From assembly GCF_027172205.1 (NCBI RefSeq), contig NC_070615.1:42888501-42952500 (forward strand): 64,000 bases of DNA, read 5' to 3'. The stretch is from Podarcis raffonei. Taxonomy: Eukaryota; Chordata; Lepidosauria; Squamata; Lacertidae. The position numbers and the translations under genes are program-made. Shown piece by piece: positions 9,801 to 45,638 of the stretch (positions are counted from its first letter, which is position 1; each line of letters opens with the position of its first letter). Under the pieces are notes generated by a model. The model was not told the DNA's origin. It was given only the letters and a program-made list of their open reading frames with translations, and ran no database searches.

Positions 9801-12079
9801 TTGCTGATGTGTAAAATCTTCTTTATGTGTTAGTTACTGTCTTTTGCTTGGTTTTATTCCTTTGTTACTTATTTGAGGCATCCTAAGATTTGCACATACC
9901 AACTTCTTTCTTTTAGGGTTGATGATGATGAGGAAATCATAGTGAAAGCAATGAGTGACTACTGGATTGTTGGCAAGAAATCTGATCAGCGGGAGCTGTA
10001 TGTAATTTTGAATCAGAAAAATGCAAACCTGATTGAAGTGAATGGTAAGAAACTTTTTTAAAAGTGTGGGTTTTTTTAGTTTTACCACTTTTAAGTGTTA
10101 TTAAAACACTTTCATTACTTATTTATAGAACTCATTATATTTTACAAAACATAAGGGGATAGCTTTCTGTCCCAAGGAGCTTACAGTTTAAAATTGACAC
10201 AGGGGAGGGAAACGGCAGCAGAGCTATACAAGAGTAGAGTATTCATTTATTTCAACTATCACCTCCTGGCAAATAGAAGGGGAAGAAATGGAGGCAGTGA
10301 GAGATTTTACTTTCTTGGGCTCCATGATCATTGCAGATGGTGACAGCAGTCATGAAATTAAAAGACGCCTGCCTCTTGGGAGAAAAGCAATGAGAAACCT
10401 AGAAAGCATCTTAAAAAGCAGAGATATCACCTTGCCGACAAAAATCCGTATAGTTAAAGTTATGGTTTTCCCAGTAGTGATGTATGGAAGTGTAAGCTGG
10501 ACCATAAAGAAGGCTGATGGCCGAAGAATTGATGCTTTTGAATTATGGTGCTGGAGGAGACTCTTGAGAGTCCCATGGACTGCAAGATCAAACCTATCCA
10601 TTCTTAAGGAAATCAGCCCTGAGTGCTCACTGGAAGGACAGATCCTGAAGCTGAGGTTCCAAGACTTTGGCCACCTCATGAGAAGAGAAGACTTCCTAGA
10701 AAAGACCCTGATGTTTGGAAAGATGGAGGGCACAAGGAGAAGGGGACGACAGAGGACGAGATGGTTGGACAGTGTTCTAGAAGCTACCAGCATGAGTTTG
10801 ACCAAACTGCGGGAGGCAGTGGAAGACAGGAGTGCCTGGCGTGCTCTGGTCCATGGGGTCACGAAGAGTCGGACATGACTAAACGACCAAACAGCAACAA
10901 TGTACTTGAGCTGGGTTACAAGAGCCTGGCTCACACATCACTAAACCAGAATTTAATGTCATGCATGGACACACAAGTCCCTTGCTGCCCACAGGGCCTC
11001 CCCTGGCTCTGAAATTAGTTTTGAAAGAAGCATGTAAATTGTAGCCAATCTTCTTCTTCTTCTTTGGCAATCACTCATAGCCTAGTAAGATTGTCTTCCA
11101 TGAACACGGTTTTAACAGTGAGTCCGTAAGTGGAGGCCAATTCTGGATCTACACGTCCTTCCACAGTGGGGACATTGGTTTCTGGGCGGGAGTTGATCAC
11201 GGTGTGGATTTGCCAAGCGTGCCTTCCTCTTAGCACATTTCTCCCTTGCGCCCTGAGTTCAAGTGTCTTCAAAGCCCATGACACCTTTGGTAAAGGCTGC
11301 ATTTGCAGGCCAGTGTTACCCGGTTGTCGGTGTTTATACTACATTTTTTAAGATTTGCCTTGAGAGAGTCTCTAAACCTCTTTTGTTGACCACCAGCATT
11401 ACGCTTTCCATTTTTAAGTTTGGAATAGAGTAGTCGCTTTGGAAGACAATAATCAGGCATCTGCGCAACATGACCAGTCCAACGAAGTTGATTGTAGCCA
11501 ATAGAATAGGTTGCGGTGGGTATATGTGGTTTCTCCAGTTTGCAGATGTGCCCATGGCTCCGAAAATATTAGTGACCCCTGGTTTAATGTAAATGAGCAT
11601 GCTGCTCAAAAGTCCTCATGCGGTTGCTCCCTTGACTGTGCCAAGGAGGAAACAAACCAGAGACTAGCTTGTGAATCAGCACTCATGGTTTGTTTATCAC
11701 CTAAAAGTCATGATGGTGAGCCAAGGTTTGTTTCTGTGGACTTTTGAACTGCACAACACACTTCATGCATTACAATGGTGCATGGAGAGGAAGGGGTTAT
11801 GCAGAAGGCTTTTAGATTTTATTCTGTCAACACTGATTTTAAATTTAAGCTGAACCTTTGAGAAAATGCAAACCTGTGTGGCTTTCCAGTGACGTGATCC
11901 GTAAATGACTACAAAACATTTACCGATCACGTCACTGGAAAGCCACACAGGATCAATTTGTAGCTTGTAATTGGTGCCATACTTCTAAGTCTTAAAATAA
12001 TATTTCCTCTTTTTTCCCCTCAGAAGAAGTAAAGAAACTTTGTGCAACACAGTTCAACAATATATTCTTCTTGGATTGA
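824..12079 (+). CDS. CCZ1: CCZ1, vacuolar fusion protein homolog: last five coding exons
   Basis: Coding exons are 824-857, 1642-1759, 8706-8864, 9917-10044 and 12024-12079. All introns are GT-AG, and the exons sum to 495 nt (164 codons plus TGA at 12077-12079). The encoded C-terminus follows human CCZ1 almost residue for residue: AMSAAVCFMID, then PTLDFCRKLDSIVGPQLTVL, EKEPQFKFIYFNHMNLAEKS, HPDLMKILGDINSDFTR, EEIIVKAMSDYW and the terminus ATQFNNIFFLD. In the known family, CCZ1 pairs with MON1 as the guanine-nucleotide exchange factor that recruits and activates Rab7 on late endosomes; this part is the end of the longin-like fold region. Upstream exons lie before the window. The gene converges on RSPH10B. 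The 1759-8706 intron and the last intron are repeat-rich. Exon boundaries are certain to within a base or two because the phases close. Confidence 0.96.
1403..1530. repeat. Palindromic hAT-like MITE (family A), diverged
   Basis: The two halves contain the inverted core 'ctccagctcccatcaa' and 'gatgggagttgtagtcc', the hallmark of the short foldback MITE that recurs in this window near 8185, 25002, 32950, 33990, 41472, 49033 and 57640. It lies in a CCZ1 intron. The ends are approximate. Confidence 0.5.
1987..3088. mobile_element. 1.1-kb inverted-repeat DNA element with internal tandem repeats
   Basis: The left end, 'ccgtatttttcgctcgataa' continuing to 'cacgca', is matched in reverse complement by the right end (3063-3088), giving about 26 bp of terminal inverted repeat with a few mismatches. 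TA flanks both ends (1985-1986 and 3089-3090), consistent with a TA target duplication. The interior holds four head-to-tail repeat units (2121-2274, 2275-2428, 2429-2550, 2551-about 2625) and then a GC-rich block. No transposase frame is visible, so it is non-autonomous. The long minus-strand open frame across it is a product of the repeat units. Confidence 0.6.
2121..2625. repeat. Tandem repeat, 154-bp unit, about 3.3 copies
   Basis: Units start at the recurring 'tgtgat' of 2121, 2275, 2429 and 2551, giving spacings of 154, 154 and 122. Each contains 'caatgcaaagatcctgagga' and a 'ggatccatgtggatcc' block. The third unit has lost about 30 bp, and the fourth is cut off after about 75 bp. The first two full units are nearly identical, so the expansion may be recent compared with the terminal repeats. 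Confidence 0.85.
3872..4269. mobile_element. Tigger/pogo-like MITE, 398 bp
   Basis: It starts with 'cagtggtaccttggttctca' and ends with the exact reverse complement, a perfect 20-bp terminal inverted repeat. TA flanks it at 3870-3871 and 4270-4271. The CAGT start and TA duplication are typical of pogo/Tigger-type Tc1-mariner elements. There is no coding capacity. It is a different subfamily from the 240-bp copies near 8942, 28415, 35991, 43388, 48458 and 49539. Confidence 0.75.
5280..7410. other. CCZ1 intron stretch with no recognised element
   Basis: Intron DNA between the second and third CCZ1 exons of the window. I see no conserved frame, SINE or LINE, only short homopolymer and purine runs (for example the G-rich run near 6875-6910). 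From about 7420 to 7560 there is a possible diverged hAT-like MITE starting 'caggggtggagaaccc'. Confidence 0.5.
7789..8146 (+). mobile_element. Sauria SINE (full length)
   Basis: A tRNA-derived head with an A box ('tggcgctgtggg') and B box ('cggttcaaatcc') is followed by the family body and a BovB-like tail ending in repeats of 'ctttac'. A perfect 14-bp target duplication, tagccaaaagaaaa, flanks it at 7775-7788 and 8147-8160. Insertion was by LINE machinery in trans; the 3' tail near 'gagttggccacaactgga' parallels the BovB 3' end at about 10868. Confidence 0.93.
8185..8305. repeat. Palindromic hAT-like MITE (family A), old copy
   Basis: The ends 'cagccttcctcaacttg' and 'aggttggggaagggctg' are imperfect inverted repeats around a central 'ggccatgctggcc'. 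It lies inside a CCZ1 intron. Confidence 0.5.
8942..9183. mobile_element. Tigger/pogo-like 240-bp MITE
   Basis: Terminal inverted repeats are 'cagtggtacctcgggtta' and its reverse complement, with flanking TA on both sides. The interior holds the family's repeated 'cttcaggttaagaac' motifs. It lies just after a CCZ1 exon, in intron sequence. Confidence 0.85.
10250..10902 (+). mobile_element. BovB (RTE) LINE 3' fragment with open frame
   Basis: A 196-codon open frame (10288-10878) encodes the C-terminal part of the BovB ORF2 protein, after the reverse transcriptase core. Family motifs are all present: DFTFLGSMI, HEIKRRLPLGRKAM, SRDITLPTKIRIVK, DAFELWCWRRLLRVPW, LRFQDFGHLMRRED and the terminal HGVTKSRT. 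The 3' end follows at 'catgactaaacgaccaaaca'. The frame upstream of the first Met also reads as BovB (WQIEGEE). The copy is 5'-truncated and lies in the last CCZ1 intron. An unbroken 196-codon stretch suggests a fairly young insertion. Confidence 0.92.
11050..11500 (-). mobile_element. Non-LTR retrotransposon 3' fragment, clade unresolved
   Basis: On the minus strand the sequence encodes the tail of a LINE ORF2: RWTGHVAQM, then LPKRLLYSKLKNGKR, KRFRDSLKANL and HAWQIHTVINSRPE. It ends with a (gaa)-rich 3' tail at about 11056. Frames are interrupted, so it is a dead copy. The C-terminal motif set is shared with the fragment at 23362-23946, but the two come from different subfamilies. Confidence 0.7.
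11873..11951. repeat. Near-perfect inverted repeat: 35-bp arms, 9-nt spacer
   Basis: The left arm (11873-11907) starts 'cctgtgtggctttccagtga'. The right arm (11917-11951) is its reverse complement with one mismatch. The spacer is 'actacaaaa'. It lies in the last CCZ1 intron, 72 bp before the final exon at 12024. It resembles none of the recognised MITE families here, and I see no flanking duplication. It could be a small foldback element, a duplication scar, or a transcribed hairpin. Confidence 0.9.
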
Positions 12080-12356
12080 TCAGCTGGGGGCAAACTCTTT
12101 TGAAGACGGCTTTAAAATATCCTGAAAGAATTCTGGTTTACTGTGACAGGTTATTAGTCATATTACTGACTGGAATAATGACAGTAGTAGAGCAATACTT
12201 GCTTTGTAAGAATCAAATTTCTACTAAAACTCTACATTCTGATCATATGGTTTTTAGATTTTAAAGTATTTATGTGCAAATGAATTAAAATTAGTCTGAA
12301 TTAAACATGTGTCATTCCATTTCTCAGATAATGTTATGTGAATATTTTACTGGAAA

Positions 12357-12362
12357 AATAAA
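12357..12362 (+). terminator. CCZ1: Likely CCZ1 polyadenylation signal
   Basis: An AATAAA hexamer 278 bp past the CCZ1 stop codon. Cleavage would fall near 12375-12385. No earlier canonical hexamer is visible after 12079. Confidence 0.65.
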
Positions 12363-12380
12363 ATTAGTCATTGTTACAAT

Positions 12381-13276
12381 TTTAATGGACTTTCTTCCTC
12401 TTTCTTGACTCTGGAGAAAAGTTTATAAAATTATATCATTCATCTTCTGTGGGGGACAAAATGTTTGTAAAGTTGAGATGATATCCCTCTGTTTCATGAA
12501 GGTGGCTATCTGGCCACATTAGGAAATTAAGGACAGCCTATTCATACCCCATTTTGCACACAGCAACTTCCAGAAAGAAAAAGAAAAAAAGATTGTCTGC
12601 ATTTGAAACAAAGCCATCATAAATTGCTAGTAGAACTATTGCCCAGATAAAGACACCTTGATTGATCAATCCTCCAAGTTAATCACTTGATCAATTAAAT
12701 AAGCATCAACTATATAGTACAAAAAACCATTCCAAAAGGGAGGAAATCATTATTAATCAAAGTTTCATTGCAGTATGCATAATCTCAATGCATTTTTACC
12801 ATCACATGGGAGGAAAAAAGTTTTTCACATTTCATACATTAAAAACACTTCTGTTAAAAACATTTTAAAGAACTAAAATCTGTTGCCTGATTAATGTGGA
12901 GAAAGGGAACACAGTAAGATTTAGATTTTCAGTTTAGATCAGAGCTTTCTGCTGAATGAGGATGTTTTTGCAATGCCTTAAACCAGACCTGAACTGCAAA
13001 ATTGAATGGCAGGCCCCAGCCATCAAGGACTTGACAGCCCCCAGTTACTATTCTTCTAGGCAAGTGGCGGCAGCAGCAGCAACAACAAAAATCTAACCTT
13101 TTGGGGTGCCAGGTGAATACATTGCATTTGGCTTGGGGGAGGGAAGAATGATGTGGTGCACTCTAAGCTTGTCTATGCTGACAGATGGTTCTGTCCAGGA
13201 TCTGGGGGATACCCGACAGAACCTGGGACCTTCTGCCTTCAAAGCATGTCATCCGCCACCAAGCTGTGCTCCCCTC
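12381..13276. other. Intergenic stretch between CCZ1 and the L1 copy
   Basis: AT-rich DNA between the convergent 3' ends of CCZ1 and RSPH10B. I see no conserved frame, RNA gene or identified repeat; a short (cag) run lies near 13068-13085. Confidence 0.5.
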
Positions 13277-13291
13277 AAAAATGGAGTTGCC

Positions 13292-14447
13292 CTCTTAAAC
13301 AATCCAGCAGTAAAATCAGCAGCAACTAGGCCCCTGACAACCTTCGAAAACCTCCTCCTAACAACAAAGGGACACGGTAAAGGGATGGTATCCTCAGTAT
13401 ACAAAAGACTACTCCAAAATCCCACGAACCCCCTAGACGCAATTAAAAAACAATGGGAGGATGACATAGGCTATGAGATTAACCCCACTCAATGGACCAG
13501 AATGTGGTCTAAACCCCCCTTTAAATCCATATCAACGAAAAGAAAAGAACTCACTCTGAAACTTGGTGGTACATAACACCAAGAAAACAAGTGCTAATAC
13601 GCCCAGGAACCTCACCAAAATGCTGGAGAGGGTGCACCTCCACAGGAACATACCTCCACATGTGGTGGGAGTGCCCCAAAATCCAACTATTCTGGACAAC
13701 AGCCATACGAGAAATATGTAAAATAACTAAGCAAGTATTAGAAATCACCCCCAGAATTGGCCCTACTAAACATCTTCCAAGACAATAATGCCCATTTACA
13801 CCACAAATAACTCATAACACACCTACTTTCAGCAGCCAAAAAGACCATAAACAGACACTGGAGAGACCTGTCAGGAGTAAGCATGGACCAATGGTACAAA
13901 ATAGTATGGGAAACAGCCTTACTAGAAAAATTAACCAATAAACTGAAACTGACATGGGAACAAACAGAAGAAGATGCCTTCACACCGTTATGGCTCCCCT
14001 TTATCACATACACAGCCCAACAAGACAATGACAAAACTCCACCAACAGCATACAAATCAATATGGCTAACCTGATTCAAAAACACCCACCCACCCCACTC
14101 ACACAAGAAAACAAAGATCACCACAGCCAACCACAAATGAACAACCACACCCTAGGCCAACCCCAACCTCTCTCACCACCAAAGGAACACAAGTGAATAG
14201 CAGAGAACCTGCACAAGCAACACTGACACAAAACCCCACATATATTAAGTACAATAGAAACATCACCACCTGACACCACCCCCACTCACCTTCCCCCCCT
14301 CCACCTCTTTCCCCCTTTTCTTCCTAATGTCTCAACAAATGAAACTGATCTGTAAAAAATGTTACTTGGGGGGCGGGGGGCGAGAGAGAGAGACATTGCA
14401 CATACTTTTGTAAACTAAGAAAATCTTTAATAAAAATACATTTTTTT
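13292..14447 (+). mobile_element. 5'-truncated L1 LINE (ORF2 end plus 3' UTR)
   Basis: The translated left part matches the L1 ORF2 C-terminus in two adjacent frames: QWEDDIGYEINPTQWTRMW and then KCWRGCTSTGTYLHMWWECP. The 3' end is 'cttt aataaaaat' followed by a short T/A tail. A target duplication aaaatggagttgcc occurs at 13278-13291 and 14448-14461, so both ends are certain. The frame is broken between the ORF2 pieces. It lies between CCZ1 and RSPH10B, in neither gene. Confidence 0.92.
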
Positions 14448-15162
14448 AAAATGGAGTTGCCTTGAATTTAATGACTTTACTGATCCCTTACTGCTTTGTG
14501 ATCCTACGTCAAAGGAGCAGTTTGTGCAACAGAAATGCCAGATAGTGAACAAGTTTTGCTGCAAAGGTGTTTCTTCCCAGATTACCATTCTGCAAGCCCT
14601 GCTTCTGTCTCTTATCTCTAGGTCCTTGTCTTCTATACCTTTTTTTTTTACATGGAAACACATCTTCAGGATAGCCAAGTTGTGCGAAACAACAACACAT
14701 ACCCTTTATTTTATTTTAATCTATATACATTGGTTCAACTGAAGTTACAGAAAGCATCGTAAACATCCCATTCTTGAATCGGAGCTAGAAGAAGCATCTC
14801 TGTCTTACCAGTGTTGAACTTTTTTTAAAAAAATGGAAGGGTGTGAGATATTTAAAGTGTGATCTCACCCCTGCACATTTCAGTTGGAAATAAGTGGAAA
14901 TCCCATTTCTTTCTTATATTTTTTCCTAGCTGACCCTACCTGGGCATTACACCAGCAGTTTGGATACTTGCAATCCTATGCCTGTCTACTTGCAAGCAAG
15001 TCCTCTTGACTTACACTCTCATGGAACTGCACAGTATTGCAACCAGATGAAAGAGAGGCTTATAGCGGTTGTGTCTGAAAGTTCTCTGACAAACCTGGTG
15101 GCATCTGAAATTATTCGTGCGTGGTTTTCTTCACAAAGTTATTCAGTTTTATTGCTCCGATA

Positions 15163-15168
15163 TTTATT
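15163..15168 (-). terminator. RSPH10B: Likely RSPH10B polyadenylation signal
   Basis: The minus-strand AATAAA at 15163-15168 lies about 95 nt past the RSPH10B stop codon, with a second hexamer at 15148-15153. The 3' UTR would therefore be short, ending near 15125-15145. Confidence 0.65.
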
Positions 15169-15262
15169 ACTCCTGTAATCCAAAGCTAACATGAATTGCA
15201 TTCCGCATGTTTGGATTCCGCATGCCTCCGTACAATAATCTGTTATTGTACAGCTGCTCCTT

Positions 15263-41221
<25,959 letters not shown>

Positions 41222-41309
41222 CGCAGCTGAATTGTACCAAAATCAGGACTCCCTAGATATCTTGCCTCCTTCCCTTTTCAAACTTTACAGATCCTGTAAA
41301 GGGAGAGAG

Positions 41310-41312
<3 letters not shown>

Positions 41313-41344
<32 letters not shown>
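41313..41344. repeat. (TA)n microsatellite
   Basis: About 16 TA dinucleotides. It lies directly behind a plausible minus-strand 3' splice site (41294-41313) upstream of the RSPH10B start codon. Confidence 0.95.
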
Positions 41345-41349
<5 letters not shown>

Positions 41350-41471
41350 CAGTATTCTGTTGATAAACATGCCTGATGACAGCTTCCTCTACCCGAGTCC
41401 AACAAAACAATCACACTCTTAAGCACCTGGTGAACAAGGAAGTTGAAGCACAGCTTGCCATCAGCCAACAC

Positions 41472-41607
41472 CAGGCATAGGCAAACTCGGCCCTCCAGAT
41501 GTTTTGGGACTACAACTCCCATCACCCCTAGCTAATAGGACCAGTGGTCAGGGATGATGGGAATTATAGTCTCAAAACATCTGGAGGGCCGAGTTTGCCT
41601 ATGCCTG
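41472..41607. mobile_element. Palindromic hAT MITE (family A)
   Basis: The terminal repeats 'caggcataggcaaactcggc' are inverted at the right end through 'gccgagtttgcctatgcctg', with arms over 50 bp. The 8-bp duplication is gccaacac / gtcaacac (41464-41471, 41608-41615). It lies upstream of the RSPH10B coding start. Confidence 0.88.
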
Positions 41608-42299
41608 GTCAACACCAAGGGAAGCGTTGCCTTATCATGGGATGGAGCATTACTGCACTAGGAAACAAGAGCTTAACACACTAATCTTAAAACAATAGTG
41701 TAAGGCAAGAGACAGAGGCTATGATCCAGCTGTCCCTACCACTCTAGTTGGTGGCATTTACATGGGAAGAGGGTTATCAGAAGAGATATCAAGGGCAATA
41801 AAAAGAATTAAGGGAGGGGGAAACAGAGCTCTAAGAATAGAGGGCCTGTCAGCCACTTCCTATAGGATTTCCTTGTTTTAATTCAGACAATAACTGAAGT
41901 CATAAATAACATCCTTCACATAGGATTGCTACCGGAATTCAGGAAAGGAGGCGAAAATCATTGTTTTTTGCCAAACCAGACAAGGCTCCTGCCCTTTTAA
42001 TTTTGCATAAGTCAATTTCATACTTAAGTAATGAACATAAAAGTGTGTTTTAGTGGGAAAAATAAAAATGAACACATATGCAATGTGGTTAAGCAGGCTT
42101 CTGTTTAATAGGGAAATGGCTGTTTGGAAAGGAGTTGAAACCTCTCCAGTTGAGTTCACTCATGCCACAAGACAGGTGTTTTTGTGTCCCGTCCCCCCAA
42201 TTGTTACTCTGTGGCTTTTTTGGCAGCATAGAACACAGTTGACCATATAGAGGTGCCTGGAGATGAGAGCTTTTTGTGTGAACAGTGCTCCTCATGATA

Positions 42300-42308
42300 T
42301 TATTATTA

Positions 42309-42342
<34 letters not shown>
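42300..42342. repeat. (ATT)n microsatellite
   Basis: A TTA/ATT triplet run with one interruption. It lies between RSPH10B and PMS2. Confidence 0.9.
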
Positions 42343-42344
<2 letters not shown>

Positions 42345-42426
42345 TGCAGCAGCCACACGCAAAATAGCCAGTTCATATCCCACTCCCTTCAGATTTATCT
42401 TTCCTGGGAAAATCCAGTTTAAACAG

Positions 42427-42454
42427 ACACACACACACACACACACACACACAC
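42427..42454. repeat. (CA)n microsatellite
   Basis: About 14 CA dinucleotides, 365 bp from the X-box motif. Confidence 0.95.
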
Positions 42455-42706
42455 CCCTCTGTTGTGCTTGTGACCCGTTTACGGCAACTGAACAAACCTT
42501 CTCCAACATCAAGTCCCCTTCTGGAAGCACGATGGATCTAGTCCCTTAGTAATGGCATTTTTAAAGCTATCTTAAAAAAGGATTTTATTTAAAAAATGAA
42601 TTGCAGTCCACATATTTGGAAGACGCAAAAATTCTTCAGGCTGGGGCTGCTCAAAAGTACCTCCCTCAGACTTGGATGGGTCTGTTGGTGTCCATCGCTT
42701 ACTCAC

Positions 42707-42795
42707 ACAAGCAAAAGGACAGAGAATTTCTAGCCTCCAACCTCCAGCAGAAACTCTCTGCAGAGAGATTTAAGTAGCAACAACAGCAGCAGCGG
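42707..42795 (-). other. RSPH10B: Possible noncoding first exon of RSPH10B
   Basis: On the minus strand a strong donor ('gcttgt|gtgagtaagc', exon end 42707) lies just downstream of the X-box. A good acceptor with a pyrimidine tract (ctctctccctttacag, exon start 41293) lies 72 nt before the start codon. Together they suggest a 5' UTR exon ending at 42707, spliced to the first coding exon, which would then run 40977-41293. The upstream limit is a guess. This is inferred from splice signals only. Confidence 0.4.
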
Positions 42796-42818
42796 TTGCA
42801 GCGTCTTAATCCCGGACA

Positions 42819-42832
42819 GTTACCATAGTAAC
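42819..42832. promoter_or_regulatory. X-box (RFX-factor site), perfect palindromic consensus
   Basis: 'gttaccatagtaac' fits the RFX X-box consensus GTYNCC-AT-RGNAAC at every position. RFX2/RFX3 drive motile-cilia genes, and RSPH10B, the nearest minus-strand gene, encodes an axonemal protein. The site is about 1.6 kb upstream of its start codon. It sits in a locally GC-rich patch (42780-42860) with a 'gggcgggag' GC box, unlike the AT-rich surroundings. Confidence 0.8.
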
Positions 42833-43079
42833 CACGCTCAGGGCGGGAGGGGGGAGAGGAGAGTATTTATTCCTCTTAAAGGGACCATCACCTATTAGCC
42901 TATTTGCCACAGCCTCCTTAACAACAACAAAAAAGCTCTATGCCAGTGGTGGGGAGTGCCCAAACGGGCACTGATGGGGCAGAAGGAAGAGAAACCAACA
43001 GTGGGTGGAGGGAAAGCCAATTATTGGTTGTGCCCCAGCTTTGTCCCCATTTTCCTCTCGGCTCAATTCTGTTAAAGGC

Positions 43080-43387
43080 CACATCCACACCACACATTTA
43101 AAGCGCTATGATACCACTTTAAACAGTCGTGGGTTTACCCTGCAAAGGATTCTGGGAGATGTAGTTTGTTAAGGGTTCAGAGAGTCCTTAGAAGACGCCC
43201 CATTCCCCTCACAGAGTTACAAGTCTCAGAGTTTCCTGTGAAGCACGAATGACTGTTAAATCCACTCTGGGAATTGTTTCTCTGGGAGGGAAATAGGGGG
43301 CCTCTTAACAACCTTTATAACTCGTAACAAACTACATCTCCCAAGAACCTTTGGGGGAAGCCATGACTGTTTAAAGCTTCAAATATA
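43080..43387. repeat. Palindromic MITE (family B), interrupted at its right end
   Basis: The left end 'ggccacatccacaccacaca' and the inner 'ggattctgggagatgtagtt' are mirrored on the right by 'aactacatctcccaagaacc' and 'gccatgactgtttaaag'. The right terminus is missing where the Tigger-like MITE (43388) begins. Confidence 0.7.
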
Positions 43388-43557
43388 CAGTGGTATCTCA
43401 GGTTAAGTACTTAATTCGTTCCGGAGGTCCATTCTTAACCTGAAACTGTTCTCATCCTGAAGCAAAGTTCTTAACCTGAAGCACTATTTCTGGGTTAGCA
43501 GAGTCTGTAACCTGAAGCATATGTAACCTGAAGCATATGTAACCTGAGGTACCACTG
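43388..43557. mobile_element. Tigger/pogo-like MITE, internally deleted
   Basis: The ends 'cagtggtatctcaggttaag' and 'cctgaggtaccactg' carry TA on both sides. It is 170 bp against about 240 bp for the family. It is inserted at the edge of a family-B palindromic MITE. Confidence 0.82.
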
Positions 43558-44128
43558 TATTCTGGAGATATTGGGATGGAAATTGTATCTTGCACTCTAT
43601 GTTTATCACCTCTGCAACCCTGAAGTCCAGAAAATGTTGGCATCGTAAAGCATTTACCAAGGCCACAAGCTCCCTGAGTGGAAGCCATGGTGCCAAGTGT
43701 TAATGTGCAGAATAATACATTTGAGATTATATATAATTTCAATATCTGCTCCAGTAACTAGTACCTGAGAAAAAGCTGGAGACCTCTTTCAGTGGACCAT
43801 TCTTTTTGAGGTGTGTGCGAAACTATAAACTTGTGAATTACACACTGCTGCTTTTCAGATAGCTGAAATTTGTACAAGTTGAAGATACATTATTTTCTTA
43901 CCCCAGCACAAGTTAATCTCATAATGTTCTATTCATTCACATCGGCAAAGAATAGCATTTCCTGTCTTGCCTTACTTGCTTCATAAATTGAGATTTAGCT
44001 AGCTACCCTAGCCTCCGTTTGGCATTTCAATTAAGTTCAACCGTTCGCACATAGACTTTTTATTAAATTTATATCCCACCCCAAAGAAGCTAAAGGTGGC
44101 AAACACTCAGGCAATAAAACAATTAGAA

Positions 44129-44446
44129 CAGGGGTCAGCAAACTTTTTTAGCAGGGGGCCGGTCCACTATCGCTCAGACCTTGTGGGGGCGCGGACTATT
44201 TTTTTTGGGGGGGGGATGAATTTCTATGCCCCACAAATAACCCAGAGATGCATTTTAAATAAAAGCACACATTCTACTCATGTAAAAACACCAGGCGGGC
44301 CCCACAAATAATCCAGAGATGCATTTTAAATAAAAGGGCACATTCTACTCATGTAGAAACACGCTGATTCCCAGACCATCCACAGGCCGGATTTAGAAGG
44401 CGATTGGGCTGGATCCGGCCCCTGGGCCTTAGTTTGCCTACCCATG
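44129..44446. mobile_element. hAT-like non-autonomous element, 318 bp
   Basis: Sister of 25279-25595: 'caggggtcagcaaac' at the start, 'gtttgcctacccatg' at the end, with the same internal tandem pair. The perfect 8-bp duplication aattagaa is at 44121-44128 and 44447-44454. It lies between RSPH10B and PMS2. Confidence 0.92.
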
Positions 44447-44811
44447 AATTAGAACATCTAAAATTAACTCCCAACAAATGCAGACTCTGCTTGAAAGGCT
44501 TGCTGAAAGAGGGAGGTGACACTGAAAAGGCAGACAGCATCTAACATTTAACAGGAGGGAATTCCAAAGGGCAGGTGCCATAAGACAAAAGGCAAGATTT
44601 TCCCCAGGGTCAGATTCTGGTTGAAGTGTCTAGGTAAATGAAGATACTGAAGACACACCACAACAAATTCTTTAGGAAAATCATTTAATGAGAAAGCTGG
44701 AGAACGTTCATTTGTGTTTTTTTAAAAAAATATTTTAAATATATATCTGCTATAAAAACAAAAGGCCATCCATAGTAAGAACGTATGTACACAAATCCTT
44801 TCTATGTACAA

Positions 44812-44817
44812 TTTATT
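44812..44817 (-). terminator. PMS2: Candidate PMS2 polyadenylation signal
   Basis: A minus-strand AATAAA about 820 nt past the PMS2 stop codon. A nearer minus-strand AATAAA at 45483-45488 (about 150 nt past the stop) is an equally plausible signal. The choice needs transcript data. Confidence 0.45.
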
Positions 44818-45638
44818 TAATAAAAGGAAACTGTTTTTAGCAGTGAAGCTACACTAATATAAATGACCAGCAGATCATTCCGTAATAGATTAACCAACCA
44901 GGGCAGAGCTGCCCCAACCCAGTGGGCAGAAAATACAGTTTCTTGGGCTCTCAAGATTATTAGGCGTTGAACTACTCTGGATAACCACCAAGGGAAACAC
45001 CACAAATTGCCTCCTACCGTCCCATAATTTTCAGACAATTGTCTGGTGCACAGGACAAAGTATCTCAGCCTGCTCCTTCGCTTTTTGTTCACCTACAGGG
45101 CAGGTGAAAAGGAACTGCCATGGGGGGGAAACCCTGAAGAGAGAAACCTAATTTCTTCCTGCCTCACACGTAGTTTGATGTAGACCAAAGGCAGCAACAT
45201 AACTCAAACCAAGCCTTAATCCATAGAAACAGGTGCTGGCTTGATTTTCCAGCCTTTTTTGTTCTAAAAGGGTAGTAAAAGGTGTTGCAGGACTTAATGA
45301 CAGTTCACCTGCGCAGGGATAAGGGGAGACACTGTGGATCTATGCCAGTGTTGTGATAAAACACTTACAGAGATCCAAGGATCATGGGGTTTGGGGCATG
45401 GTGGGAGTTGCAAGAGATGAGCAGCTATAGCCTCAGTTACACACACAGTTGCATCAGCATAGACATTTTGCCCATCTAGTAGTTTATTTCTTGAACAACA
45501 TGGTAAGCTTGATCTTTTGTGCTGCAAAGGGAGAAAAAGACTTTCGTGATAAATCACAATCCTATAAAAGAGGTCTCAATAGCATCCGCCAATGGAATAA
45601 ATGCTAAAAATGTCCTAACGAACGTGCATAAAGGTTCG

